Assembly (NCBI GenBank): GCA_025934755.1
Contig: JAICWQ010000010.1
Location: 1-37,553 of the forward strand
From: Chthoniobacterales bacterium
GTDB taxonomy: Bacteria; Verrucomicrobiota; Verrucomicrobiia; Chthoniobacterales; UBA10450
Direction: 5' to 3'
DNA: 37,553 nucleotides
How positions within the stretch are numbered: position 1 is the stretch's first letter; each line of letters starts with the position of its first letter. The position numbers and the translations under genes are program-made. The notes beneath the pieces are model-generated. The model was not told the DNA's origin. It made no database searches and saw nothing but the letters and a program-made list of their open reading frames with translations. Shown piece after piece: positions 31,501 through 37,553 of this stretch.

Positions 31501-32660
31501 AGTCGTTCCGGATTGTCTTTGATGCCCGCTTGATAAGTTAAGGAGAAATAAGCGTTGGCGCGTTCCGCGACGCCGGGAATTGCGTCTGCCATTGCTTCCG
31601 CGCCATTTAAATCACCAGCGTTCGCTTTCTGAGTGCGAAGATCGTTAAGTTTACTTGTCACGTACTCGACTAACGAATCGTGATAGGCGAATCCTTTTTC
31701 GTTGAACAACATCGGCACGATTGCTTTGGCCCCCCGCCAGTCGTTCAGTTCAAGGTGGACCTGCGCCAAAGTGTGAAGCGCACTATTCCGCGACGATTTG
31801 GCGTTTTGATCTTTCACCGGCATTGCCTTGGTCAGCTCATCCGCGCGCGCCAGGTGCTGCAGAGCGCGATCCGGGTCGCCCGCCTTAAATTCCGCCTTCG
31901 CGAGTTCACACAAGGCAAACCGCGGAAATTGATCTCCGATTATTTGCGCGAGGGTGGTGCGAGCATCAGTGACCAGGCCTTGCTTGGCCTGTTCGTTCAG
32001 CACATTGTAGAACGCGCTTGAACGACCGTTCGCTTCAGCCATTTCTCCGGCCAATCGTTTCGCTTCGTCAAAATGACTCTCCTCGGCCAGTGCGGTAACA
32101 ATGTTACTAATGAGGCTCACCGAGCTGCTATCCCTCGCCAGTTGTTGCGCTCCCGCCATGGCGGCGTCCACATCGCCGGCGTGCGCTTGCAGGACGGCAA
32201 TCGATTGCTGCGCGCTGCGCTGGTCGTAACTTGCCGCCTCGTACTTGTTGGCAAGCGACTTGAGCATGTCGATAATCAATCCGGTGCTCGCCTCCGTCTT
32301 TAATTCGAGATTAGCGATCTGACTTCGAATTGCGGCGGTCTTCTCCGTCTGCGGCTCCGCCAGCAAGTAGGCCTCGAAAAGAGCAACTGCGCGCAACTCG
32401 CGCCCCGGAATCTGCATCTCAGCCAAAGCCAGATTGTAAAGCGCAACGGGGGAATGGGGCGCCGCCTTGCGGGCCTCCTCAAAGTAACGAATCGCCACCT
32501 TCCATTCCTTTTGACCGGCGGCCGCCACACCTTTGCTGACTGCTTCCTTCGCTGCGGGAGAAAGTTCGTCCGCAGGCTCTTGCGCATGCAGTCGGATCGA
32601 GAATGAAAGCCCAACAAAAAGACAAAAATAGACGCGCAGTGCGCGTCGCACGGATCGCAT
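28566..32660 (-). CDS. Large exported TPR/alpha-solenoid protein
   Basis: This roughly 1364-residue protein has a signal peptide (MRSVRRALRVYFCLFVGLSF, cleavage near LHA-Q). The first domain is a clear TPR (SKGVAAAGQKEWKVAIRYFE, APHSPVALYNLALAE). The rest is a long run of about 35-residue helical hairpins with recurrent A..A.IA....R and AGD...A patterns (AYQRADAGDYKASNEAWQQ; AFGERGDFAAARAAQEKIA), so a very long alpha-solenoid is expected. The ATG at 32660 is chosen because it starts the signal peptide and leaves 10 bp to the upstream gene. It probably acts as a periplasmic or surface scaffold together with the product of 32671-33783. No enzymatic motif is seen. Confidence 0.85.
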   Translation of the reverse strand: MRSVRRALRVYFCLFVGLSFSIRLHAQEPADELSPAAKEAVSKGVAAAGQKEWKVAIRYFEEARKAAPHSPVALYNLALAEMQIPGRELRAVALFEAYLLAEPQTEKTAAIRSQIANLELKTEASTGLIIDMLKSLANKYEAASYDQRSAQQSIAVLQAHAGDVDAAMAGAQQLARDSSSVSLISNIVTALAEESHFDEAKRLAGEMAEANGRSSAFYNVLNEQAKQGLVTDARTTLAQIIGDQFPRFALCELAKAEFKAGDPDRALQHLARADELTKAMPVKDQNAKSSRNSALHTLAQVHLELNDWRGAKAIVPMLFNEKGFAYHDSLVEYVTSKLNDLRTQKANAGDLNGAEAMADAIPGVAERANAYFSLTYQAGIKDNPERLLSLARKTEALLPSAKRAKEKFVIDTSLSDLASARKDIAASAHWRQQAIAVSTAAFQEPENSQENELSRFRLALALSGHASDAARAKEEASLRKIAEAARFALTKPDNIARSYLISAYRIAVSCLASQTHKEADLNSAVKFAQDFSKDLSVADIQSMATGLEEFPAAEKILNTIPDPTSRATALKQNLARKNTKRYDDAIKKADLITASKIVAEMPEGTDKISKQTSLATAFANEGDFVTAERNANAITDGQGRANAQAAIAYQRADAGDYKASNEAWQQKRSLLAAITEPIRRLDLEWQLYGFAETPAMARDGVPDFFAEAMAVPDPKTRVNHVRWALVAANHAGLFSIQREAQDEALMTVLTTKDLEASALSYLDLNSSECLEHAIGPARESFLQAALNKFAASGNIPAAQAVATKLSVKSADDAQSALASAFGERGDFAAARAAQEKIANQSTRSNATRDVVHAFIKSGNLIAAKEYAEHFWPQSESVGSELIKDMAKAGEVDWASAQMKRFGEIYGPGVVAEITAIQITKGDLSGADAAFAGCRYDSDRAQLIRAASESGHFDLAAKWMKSSNTGMNEIVAAQVRAGNLEGAHSLIAQLKRNGEKVNALRALAVAQAKIGDVNAARTTFLAASKQDKRTPANFDAQPFVSWELSNALAAKPDFAAAITLASAITDLYWHDRALSDIVSSAALKDAAATQTALKSMTDPQLRSRSVSLAVDSALKANHFNDALTYIDLAPDEDFRAVSLGAAMNYGIDHGDVSDVLQRVMDLKDPVARAWLLIDALRGAVSVGTKTNAPSLPASAGAAVAGMPAGFRQTRMYADLARFAGKLDPASAQSFRDKTLSTAQALSGEDKVKWQRYIASAKRAENFLETNPTVAAKDDKVRKARESAIDSWTSLLQSDSSLNAPIFTDFKATIDALPSSVPSSSQYKASQLFSNVQQQAQRMISSLKEVRTLRKKVGDDIAIAAKPADR

Positions 32661-32670
32661 GACGGGTTGT

Positions 32671-33783
32671 CTAGTTATGCGGTCCGCCGGATTTCTCCAG
32701 AGGCAAATTGTTGCCTGGTGATGCGCCCGCGGCCGGTTGAGTTTTGGATGCCGCGGAATTTGACTGATTCGCGTAAGCAACAGCATCATCCTGAATTTGC
32801 TTGAGCATCAAATCGTCCACCCCTGAACTTTTGAAGATCGCTTCCGTCTGTTCCTGGGTTTCCTTTTCCTGGTCCAACGGATTGACGAGCTTTGGTTGAT
32901 TGGCCGGACGTTGCTCGCCGGGCCATGCGCTCTTCGGTTTTGATGGCGGAGGGTTTAGCAATTCGATGTCCTGGTTTTGCGGCAGCTGCACATTGGGGCC
33001 GGGAGGCGGTGGAGCGTTTTTACGAAAGCCAGCGGGCGGAGCGGATGAGGTGTTCTTCATTGCCATCGGATCAACGCTTGTTTTAGTGGTGCCGCGCAGA
33101 TCGACAACGTTCGGATCCTGCCAGGGCGCAGATTGCGGTTGCGGAACGCTGCTATTTGTTTGGTCGCCGGTTGTTTTTGATGGAGCCGTGTTTTCGGCCG
33201 GCATGAATTCAAGGGTCGCGGCACCTGCTCCAGCGGCCGGAGTGGAACCAGTATTATGACCGTCGAAGTCTGGCATGTTTGCGGTCAACTGCTGAAGTGT
33301 CGCGCTCATTCGGGAAGCCATATTGGTGTCTTCCTGCTTGCGCGTTTCCTGCCACTGCTGTTGCTGCAGTTGTTCCGTCGCCTTGGCGAGATTGCTTTGA
33401 ATTACTTTGTCGCCGGGAGACTTGGCGAGAGCCTGTCGAAATTGTTCGACTGCCGCTCCCCATTCATGCCTTTTCCAAAAGGAAAGACCGGCGTCATTCG
33501 CGGCGTGAGCGGCCCGAAGCGTTGCCTGGCGCTGCGCTTCCCGCTCCGCCGCTTGTTGTGCTGCCTGCTGCGCAGCTTGTTGGGCCGCGATTTGTTCCGC
33601 CGTCGGACCGGTATAGACGGGAGCGCGCGGTTGAGCTGAACCCTGGTTGCCCAAAACCATATCGCGCTGCCAACCTGCTCGTGCGGGAACCGTAGACACC
33701 ACCAACAGAAATACGGATGCCAGCCCAAACAAAATGGTCTCGAACGATCTGAACACCGGAATCGAAACAGGGCGTCTCATCAC
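32671..33783 (-). CDS. Exported TPR protein with Q/A-rich coiled segment
   Basis: This 370-residue protein carries a signal peptide or N-terminal anchor (PVFRSFETILFGLASVFLLV, then PARAGW). A Q/A repeat follows (IAAQQAAQQAAQQAAERE), then a short TPR unit (AGLSFWKRHEWGAAVEQFRQ, SPGDKVIQSNLAKAT). The C-terminal 200 residues are proline-rich and disordered-looking (SAPPAGFRKNAPPPPGPNVQ). It ends 10 bp before the large solenoid gene, so the two form an operon. Likely a periplasmic adaptor; no known family assigned. A second Met one codon later (33780) is an equivalent start. Confidence 0.8.
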   Translation of the reverse strand: MMRRPVSIPVFRSFETILFGLASVFLLVVSTVPARAGWQRDMVLGNQGSAQPRAPVYTGPTAEQIAAQQAAQQAAQQAAEREAQRQATLRAAHAANDAGLSFWKRHEWGAAVEQFRQALAKSPGDKVIQSNLAKATEQLQQQQWQETRKQEDTNMASRMSATLQQLTANMPDFDGHNTGSTPAAGAGAATLEFMPAENTAPSKTTGDQTNSSVPQPQSAPWQDPNVVDLRGTTKTSVDPMAMKNTSSAPPAGFRKNAPPPPGPNVQLPQNQDIELLNPPPSKPKSAWPGEQRPANQPKLVNPLDQEKETQEQTEAIFKSSGVDDLMLKQIQDDAVAYANQSNSAASKTQPAAGASPGNNLPLEKSGGPHN

Positions 33784-33888
33784 AGGCGAATTGTAGCAGA
33801 TGAAACGCCTTTCACGAATTTAAGTCTCACTAATGCCGTCGAGTACGACCAGGGCATCTGTGAATAACCGGTTGCTGGCATCATTTAG

Positions 33889-33913
33889 CGCTCCAGAGGC
33901 AGGATTGGGCGCT
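33889..33913 (-). other. tRNA 3'-end fragment / putative attachment site, copy C
   Basis: GCTCCAGAGGCAGGATTGG followed by GCGCT differs from copy B by two bases. The changes (T-stem and T-loop positions) are what decay of a non-functional fragment would give. It is followed by the long repeat shared with copy A. It lies in the 417-bp gene-free gap between a minus-strand TPR gene and the plus-strand cyclase gene. Confidence 0.6.
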
Positions 33914-34026
33914 ACTTTCCCCTGTATTTTGCTGCACTCAAGCAGCTTACACCTGTGTAATCAAGCAACTCGCCCACTACTCGCGCGAACTCTTTCACTG
34001 CGGTTTGCTGGCAATTTTGCTGGCAG
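33911..34026. repeat. Long repeat following tRNA-like core, copy 2
   Basis: Homologous over about 100 bp to 25049-25152. It starts TACTTTCCCCTGTATTT and contains hairpins CTGC-ACTCAA-GCAG and TTACAC-CT-GTGTAA. On the minus strand it encodes a peptide CQQNCQQTAVKEFARVVGE that parallels the one in copy 1 and runs to a stop next to the tRNA-like core, as expected for the end of an integrase gene beside its attachment site. From 34027 to 34200 I see only a GTGGGTTCGAGCCC stretch and the cyclase ribosome-binding site. Confidence 0.7.
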
Positions 34027-34200
34027 CGAACCCGAAAAGCAAAGTCAACGCAGTGGGTTCGAGCCCAACGGGCTCCGAGGTTGCGAGTCATCGGTTAGCC
34101 ATTCAATGCGCTTCAGCATGGCGCCTCCAAACGGCCTGCCACGGATTGCTGCGCCAGAACAGCCTCGTTAAATTACAAGTTTGGGGATAGGAAGAATCTC

Positions 34201-37200
34201 ATGATCGAGCGTTCGGACGTGAAGTTTGAGATCGGGCATGTGCTGTTCATCGACATTGTCGGTTACTCGAAATTGCTGATTAACCAGCAGAGCGAGCAGA
34301 TTCAAAAGTTAAAAGAGATCGTTCGCGGAACCGAGCAAGTCCGTTTAGCGGAAGCGGAAGGCAAAATGCTCCGATTGCCGACGGGCGATGGCGGCGCGCT
34401 CGTTTTCCGCAATAATTCGGAAGCGCCAGTCTTATGCGCAATGGAGATTGCCAAGGCGCTAAAGAATCACCCCGAACTTCGAGTGCGCATGGGAATTCAC
34501 AGCGGCCCCGTGAATGAAGTTGTCGATCTTAACGGGCAATCGAATATCGCCGGCGCCGGCGTCAATATCGCCCAGCGCGTGATGGATTGCGGCGACGCTG
34601 GTCACATTCTTCTCTCAAAACGTGTTGCCGACGATCTTGAACATTATTCGCAGTGGCGTTCGTGTTTGCACGACCTTGGTGAATGCGAAGTCAAACACGG
34701 CGCCCGCGTTTCGCTGGTTAATCTCCATACCGACGAGCTCGGCAACTCGGAAGTGCCGGAGAAGCTGCATCGGGGCGCAGCTGTTCGAGCTGACGACGGT
34801 TTTTGGGTAGCGGTGTTGCCAATTAAATATAGCGGCAGCAACTCCGATCTCATCGCCTTGGCCGACGCGCTGACCGAGGAAATCGTCACCGGCCTGTCCC
34901 GTTTCTCTTATCTCAGGGTCATCTCGCGCAGTTCGACTTCTCGTTATGCCAAAGAGTCCGTTGACGTGCGGTCCGCCGGAAAAGAATTGGGCGCGCGCTA
35001 TGTCATGGAAGGCAGCTTACGGCAGGCGGGAACCAAACTGCGTCTCGCAGTCCAACTGGTGGACGCAATCTCCGGCGCTCATCTTTGGGCCGAGAACTAT
35101 GAACGCACCTTCTCTCCCGAATCATTCTTTGCCTTACAAGACGATCTCGTCCCGCGAATCGTCTCAACCGTCGCCGACAGGTATGGCATTCTCTCGTATA
35201 ATATGAGCGACCTGGTCCGGAGCAAAGCCCCGGATCAGTTGACGCCGTATGAGGCGCTTCTGCGTGGTATCGGTTATGGCTACCGAGTAACTCCCGAAGA
35301 ACACGCTGTGGCTCGGACATGCATGGAGCGGGGCGTCCAACAGGCGCCGAGTTATGCCGATGGTTGGGCCATGTTGTCGCTGCTGTATACAGACGAGTAC
35401 GGCTTCGGATTCAACGAGCAACCGGATTCCCTTGGGCGCGCCCTCCAAGCCGCCCGGCGAGCGATTGATGCCGCGCCTTCAAATTCGTTGTCGCAACTTG
35501 CCCTCGCGAAAACCTTATTTTTTCGCAAGGAATTTCCAGCGTTTCGAACCGCGGCCGAGCATGCCGTCTCAATCAACTCAATGGACGGGGCCCAGCTGGC
35601 CGCCTTGGGCAGCATGCTCGCATACTCTGGCGACTGGGAGCGCGGCTGTGCGCTGATTGAACGATCCATGCAGTTCAATCCGGGCCACCCGGCATGGTAT
35701 CGGTTTCCTTTTTTCTACAACGCCTACCGCCAAGGCGACTACGTCGGAGCGCTCAATGCTGCGCTCAAGATCAATCTCCCCGGATTTTTCGCTGTCTACG
35801 AGGCACTGGCTGCGGTTTACGGCCAGCTTGGTCAGCGGGACGCGGCGAGCCAATCCCTCAACGAGATGCTGAAGTTAGTCCCCAATTTCGGAGAGATTGG
35901 CCGAGCCCTGAAGTCCAGGTGGTTCGATCCCGAACTGGTCGAACACTTGCTCGATGGTCTTCGCAAGGCGGGTTTGGAGATTCGTGAGGACGGATCGTCC
36001 GACTCGTTAGGACGCGCCCGGACGGCATCGGAAAAACGAGCGCCTGACACTGCGCCAGCCAAATCCGTTGCGGTGCTGCCGTTCGTGAGCCTGAGCGCAG
36101 ACAAAAACGACGAATATTTGAGCGATGGGACGACCGAGGAACTGATTAACGCGCTGGCCAAGGTGCCAGGACTGCGCGTGCCGGGACGGACATCCTGTTT
36201 CGCTTTCAAGGGCAAAACCGAATCGGACATTTTCCGGAAAGTCGGCGATCACCTGCATGTCGATACAGTATTAGAAGGAAGCGTTCGCAAAGCTGGCGAT
36301 AAACTGCGCGTCACCGCTCAACTCATCAATGTGAGCGACGGCTATCATTTGTGGTCGAATGACTACGACGGTGATGTAAATGACATCTTCAATTTTCAGA
36401 GCAACGTGGCCCAACGCGTTGTCGAAGCCCTGCAAATCAAGTTAGGCGTCGAAGAAAAACGCACCTTAACGAAAAAGCCGACCGAGAATCCGGAGGCTCA
36501 CCGCCTCTACTTGCTGGGACGCTATGAATTTGGCAAGTACGGCGAAGCCGGCTGGACCAGCTCGATCCGCTACTACGAGCAGGCGCTGAAGCTCGATCCT
36601 AACTATGCTTTGGCTTATTGCGGATTAGCCGACACCTACGCCTATATGGGAGGAGTCGTGATGCCGAGCAAAGAAGCGGTAGTTAAAGAGAAGGAGTTTG
36701 CGCAAAAAGCGCTGGAGCTCGACCCGGAACTGCCGGAAGCGCACCTTTCCCTTGCTTGCGCTCTTGGCGGTGCTTTTGATTGGCAGAATGCCCAGATTGA
36801 ATTCGATCGCGCCATCGAACTAAATCCTAATTTGGCATGGGCATATGAAATATATGCCTGGTTCCTGGGCGGGCTTGGTCGATTAGACGAGGCGATTGCC
36901 AAAGACAAAAAAGCAATCGAACTCGATCCGCTGAATTCGTTCTTTCAAGCTGCTCTGGCTTACTTTCTGTATCACGCACGTCGATATGACGATGCCATTG
37001 CCCAAATCAAAAAGACGCTGGAACTGGATCCCAATTCAACCATGGCCCGTCATTTGTTAGGCTGCTGCTTCTTGTGGAAAGGCGACACAGCCGGCGCGAT
37101 CGCCGAATTTCAACGAAGTAAAATAGTCGTGACCGGTGCGTGGTATCAAGGGCTGCTCGGCTACGCCTATGCCATTTCTGGAGATCAACCGAAAGCGGAG

Positions 37201-37431
37201 CAAGTCCTGCGCGAACTCGAAGAAATGGCAAAACGGCAATACGTCAGTTCGACAGCGTTCGCTGACATCCATCTAGGACTTCGCGAAAAGGAGAAAGCTT
37301 TGGATTGGCTGGAAAAATCTTATCAGCACCAAGAGAGCGCTTGCTGGTATCTAAAGGTTGACCCGATTTACGATAGTGTGCGCAATGAGCCGCGCTTTCA
37401 GGCTATTGTGAAGAAGGTCGGACTCGAATAG
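34201..37431 (+). CDS. Class III adenylate/guanylate cyclase with two TolB/FlgO-like and TPR modules
   Basis: This 1076-residue protein starts at an ATG with AGGAAG 6 bp upstream. Residues 10-175 form a class III cyclase domain: metal Asp D18 in FIDIVGYS and D63 in PTGDGG, transition-state N122 and R126 in VNIAQR. The base-recognition lysine found near GDG in classical enzymes appears to be replaced (LRLPTGDG). A TolB-N/FlgO-like domain (FWVAVLPIKYSG...) spans about 201-305, then TPR-like helices to about 590. A second such domain (SVAVLPFVSLSADKNDEYLS) spans 621-745, then clear TPRs (YALAYCGLADTYAYMGG, NPNLAWAYEIYAWFLGGLGR) to the end. No membrane helix is seen. It likely links ligand or protein sensing to cyclic nucleotide output. 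Complete gene. Confidence 0.9.
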   Translation: MIERSDVKFEIGHVLFIDIVGYSKLLINQQSEQIQKLKEIVRGTEQVRLAEAEGKMLRLPTGDGGALVFRNNSEAPVLCAMEIAKALKNHPELRVRMGIHSGPVNEVVDLNGQSNIAGAGVNIAQRVMDCGDAGHILLSKRVADDLEHYSQWRSCLHDLGECEVKHGARVSLVNLHTDELGNSEVPEKLHRGAAVRADDGFWVAVLPIKYSGSNSDLIALADALTEEIVTGLSRFSYLRVISRSSTSRYAKESVDVRSAGKELGARYVMEGSLRQAGTKLRLAVQLVDAISGAHLWAENYERTFSPESFFALQDDLVPRIVSTVADRYGILSYNMSDLVRSKAPDQLTPYEALLRGIGYGYRVTPEEHAVARTCMERGVQQAPSYADGWAMLSLLYTDEYGFGFNEQPDSLGRALQAARRAIDAAPSNSLSQLALAKTLFFRKEFPAFRTAAEHAVSINSMDGAQLAALGSMLAYSGDWERGCALIERSMQFNPGHPAWYRFPFFYNAYRQGDYVGALNAALKINLPGFFAVYEALAAVYGQLGQRDAASQSLNEMLKLVPNFGEIGRALKSRWFDPELVEHLLDGLRKAGLEIREDGSSDSLGRARTASEKRAPDTAPAKSVAVLPFVSLSADKNDEYLSDGTTEELINALAKVPGLRVPGRTSCFAFKGKTESDIFRKVGDHLHVDTVLEGSVRKAGDKLRVTAQLINVSDGYHLWSNDYDGDVNDIFNFQSNVAQRVVEALQIKLGVEEKRTLTKKPTENPEAHRLYLLGRYEFGKYGEAGWTSSIRYYEQALKLDPNYALAYCGLADTYAYMGGVVMPSKEAVVKEKEFAQKALELDPELPEAHLSLACALGGAFDWQNAQIEFDRAIELNPNLAWAYEIYAWFLGGLGRLDEAIAKDKKAIELDPLNSFFQAALAYFLYHARRYDDAIAQIKKTLELDPNSTMARHLLGCCFLWKGDTAGAIAEFQRSKIVVTGAWYQGLLGYAYAISGDQPKAEQVLRELEEMAKRQYVSSTAFADIHLGLREKEKALDWLEKSYQHQESACWYLKVDPIYDSVRNEPRFQAIVKKVGLE

Positions 37432-37530
37432 CACATGCAACCGAAACCTTCAAAAGCTACGGGCCGACGTAACAATCTAGACGCTGTCAGCAAGCGTTTG
37501 ATTGCAAGTTCCTAGAAATTAGTCACTTAC

Positions 37531-37543
37531 CGCTCCAGAGGTA
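37531..37543 (-). other. Partial tRNA 3'-end fragment / putative attachment site, copy D
   Basis: CGCTCCAGAGGTA matches the first 13 bases of the core, after which the sequence changes to AATAATATAC and the window ends. The preceding bases (AGTCACTTAC) resemble the TTAG context before copies B and C. It closes the segment that carries the cyclase gene. The remaining 37432-37530 shows no gene. Confidence 0.45.
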
Positions 37544-37553
37544 ATAATATACT

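Larger units (their letters stand above)
25025..37543. mobile_element. Candidate composite accessory island at a tRNA-type attachment site
   Basis: Four same-orientation copies of a tRNA 3'-end-like core split this stretch into three cargo segments (arsenic-type genes; secreted/TPR genes; cyclase gene). Decayed genes (DUF6428 frameshift, arsC stump) cluster in the first segment. No complete integrase is present. The bounds are inferred from the cores and the true right end is probably outside the window. Confidence 0.4.

Noticed and set aside
34056-34080. Sequence GTGGGTTCGAGCCC resembling a tRNA T-arm
   Set aside because: The stem has a mismatch and no acceptor, D-arm or anticodon arm can be found around it; kept only as part of the integration-remnant context.
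1-37553. CRISPR arrays, rRNA genes, complete insertion sequences or integrases
   Set aside because: No regularly spaced repeats, no rRNA-like sequence and no transposase or recombinase reading frame of normal length was seen.

Overview
The window reads as a chromosome segment of a GC-rich soil bacterium, most likely a member of Verrucomicrobiota (Chthoniobacterales / Udaeobacter-like). That placement rests on gene content (GxxExxY protein, DUF885 and DUF2911 secreted proteins, a large PIG-L deacetylase, a cyclase-TolB-TPR protein) and on the many small palindromic repeats between genes. It is an inference, not a phylogenetic result.

Positions 1-13972, with guaD at 14012-14518, form a dense purine-to-ureide catabolic locus. 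A minus-strand block carries urate oxidase, XdhC and an M20 amidohydrolase of the allantoate/ureidoglycolate type. The plus-strand block that diverges from it carries OHCU decarboxylase, hydroxyisourate hydrolase, a GxxExxY protein, allantoicase, allantoinase, a DUF6986 aldolase-like protein, a single-chain xanthine dehydrogenase and adenine deaminase. A guanine deaminase follows on the minus strand. Together these take guanine and adenine through xanthine and urate to allantoin, allantoate and ureidoglycolate plus urea. No purine permease, urease or glyoxylate enzyme is present in the window.

Positions 14544-18644 hold a sirtuin deacylase, a secreted DUF885 metallopeptidase, a 194-bp MITE-like inverted-repeat element and a secreted DUF2911 protein. 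Positions 18801-25037 are a tightly coupled plus-strand operon: an exported PIG-L deacetylase with a ThuA-like C-terminus, a 42-residue single-helix membrane protein, a sodium:solute symporter, a compact BshC-like protein and BshA. This is a candidate low-molecular-weight thiol (bacillithiol-like) system in which the usual small BshB deacetylase is missing locally.

From about 25025 to the right edge the character changes. Four same-orientation copies of a short sequence that matches the 3' end of a tRNA (T-loop remnant, T-stem, acceptor, G discriminator; tRNA-Asn-like) occur at 25025, 26961, 33889 and 37531. They divide the region into three segments. The first carries arsenic-type genes (GDCCVxC protein, a membrane protein, a frameshifted DUF6428 gene, ArsR, a truncated ArsC). 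The second carries minus-strand secreted and TPR-rich proteins. The third carries a class III cyclase with duplicated TolB/TPR modules. Two copies share about 100 bp of further sequence that looks like the end of a decayed integrative element. I read this as serial integration at a tRNA gene, whose intact copy should lie to the right of the window.

A second theme is palindromic repeats. They lie at gene ends, between genes and, in frame, inside the interdomain linkers of xanthine dehydrogenase.
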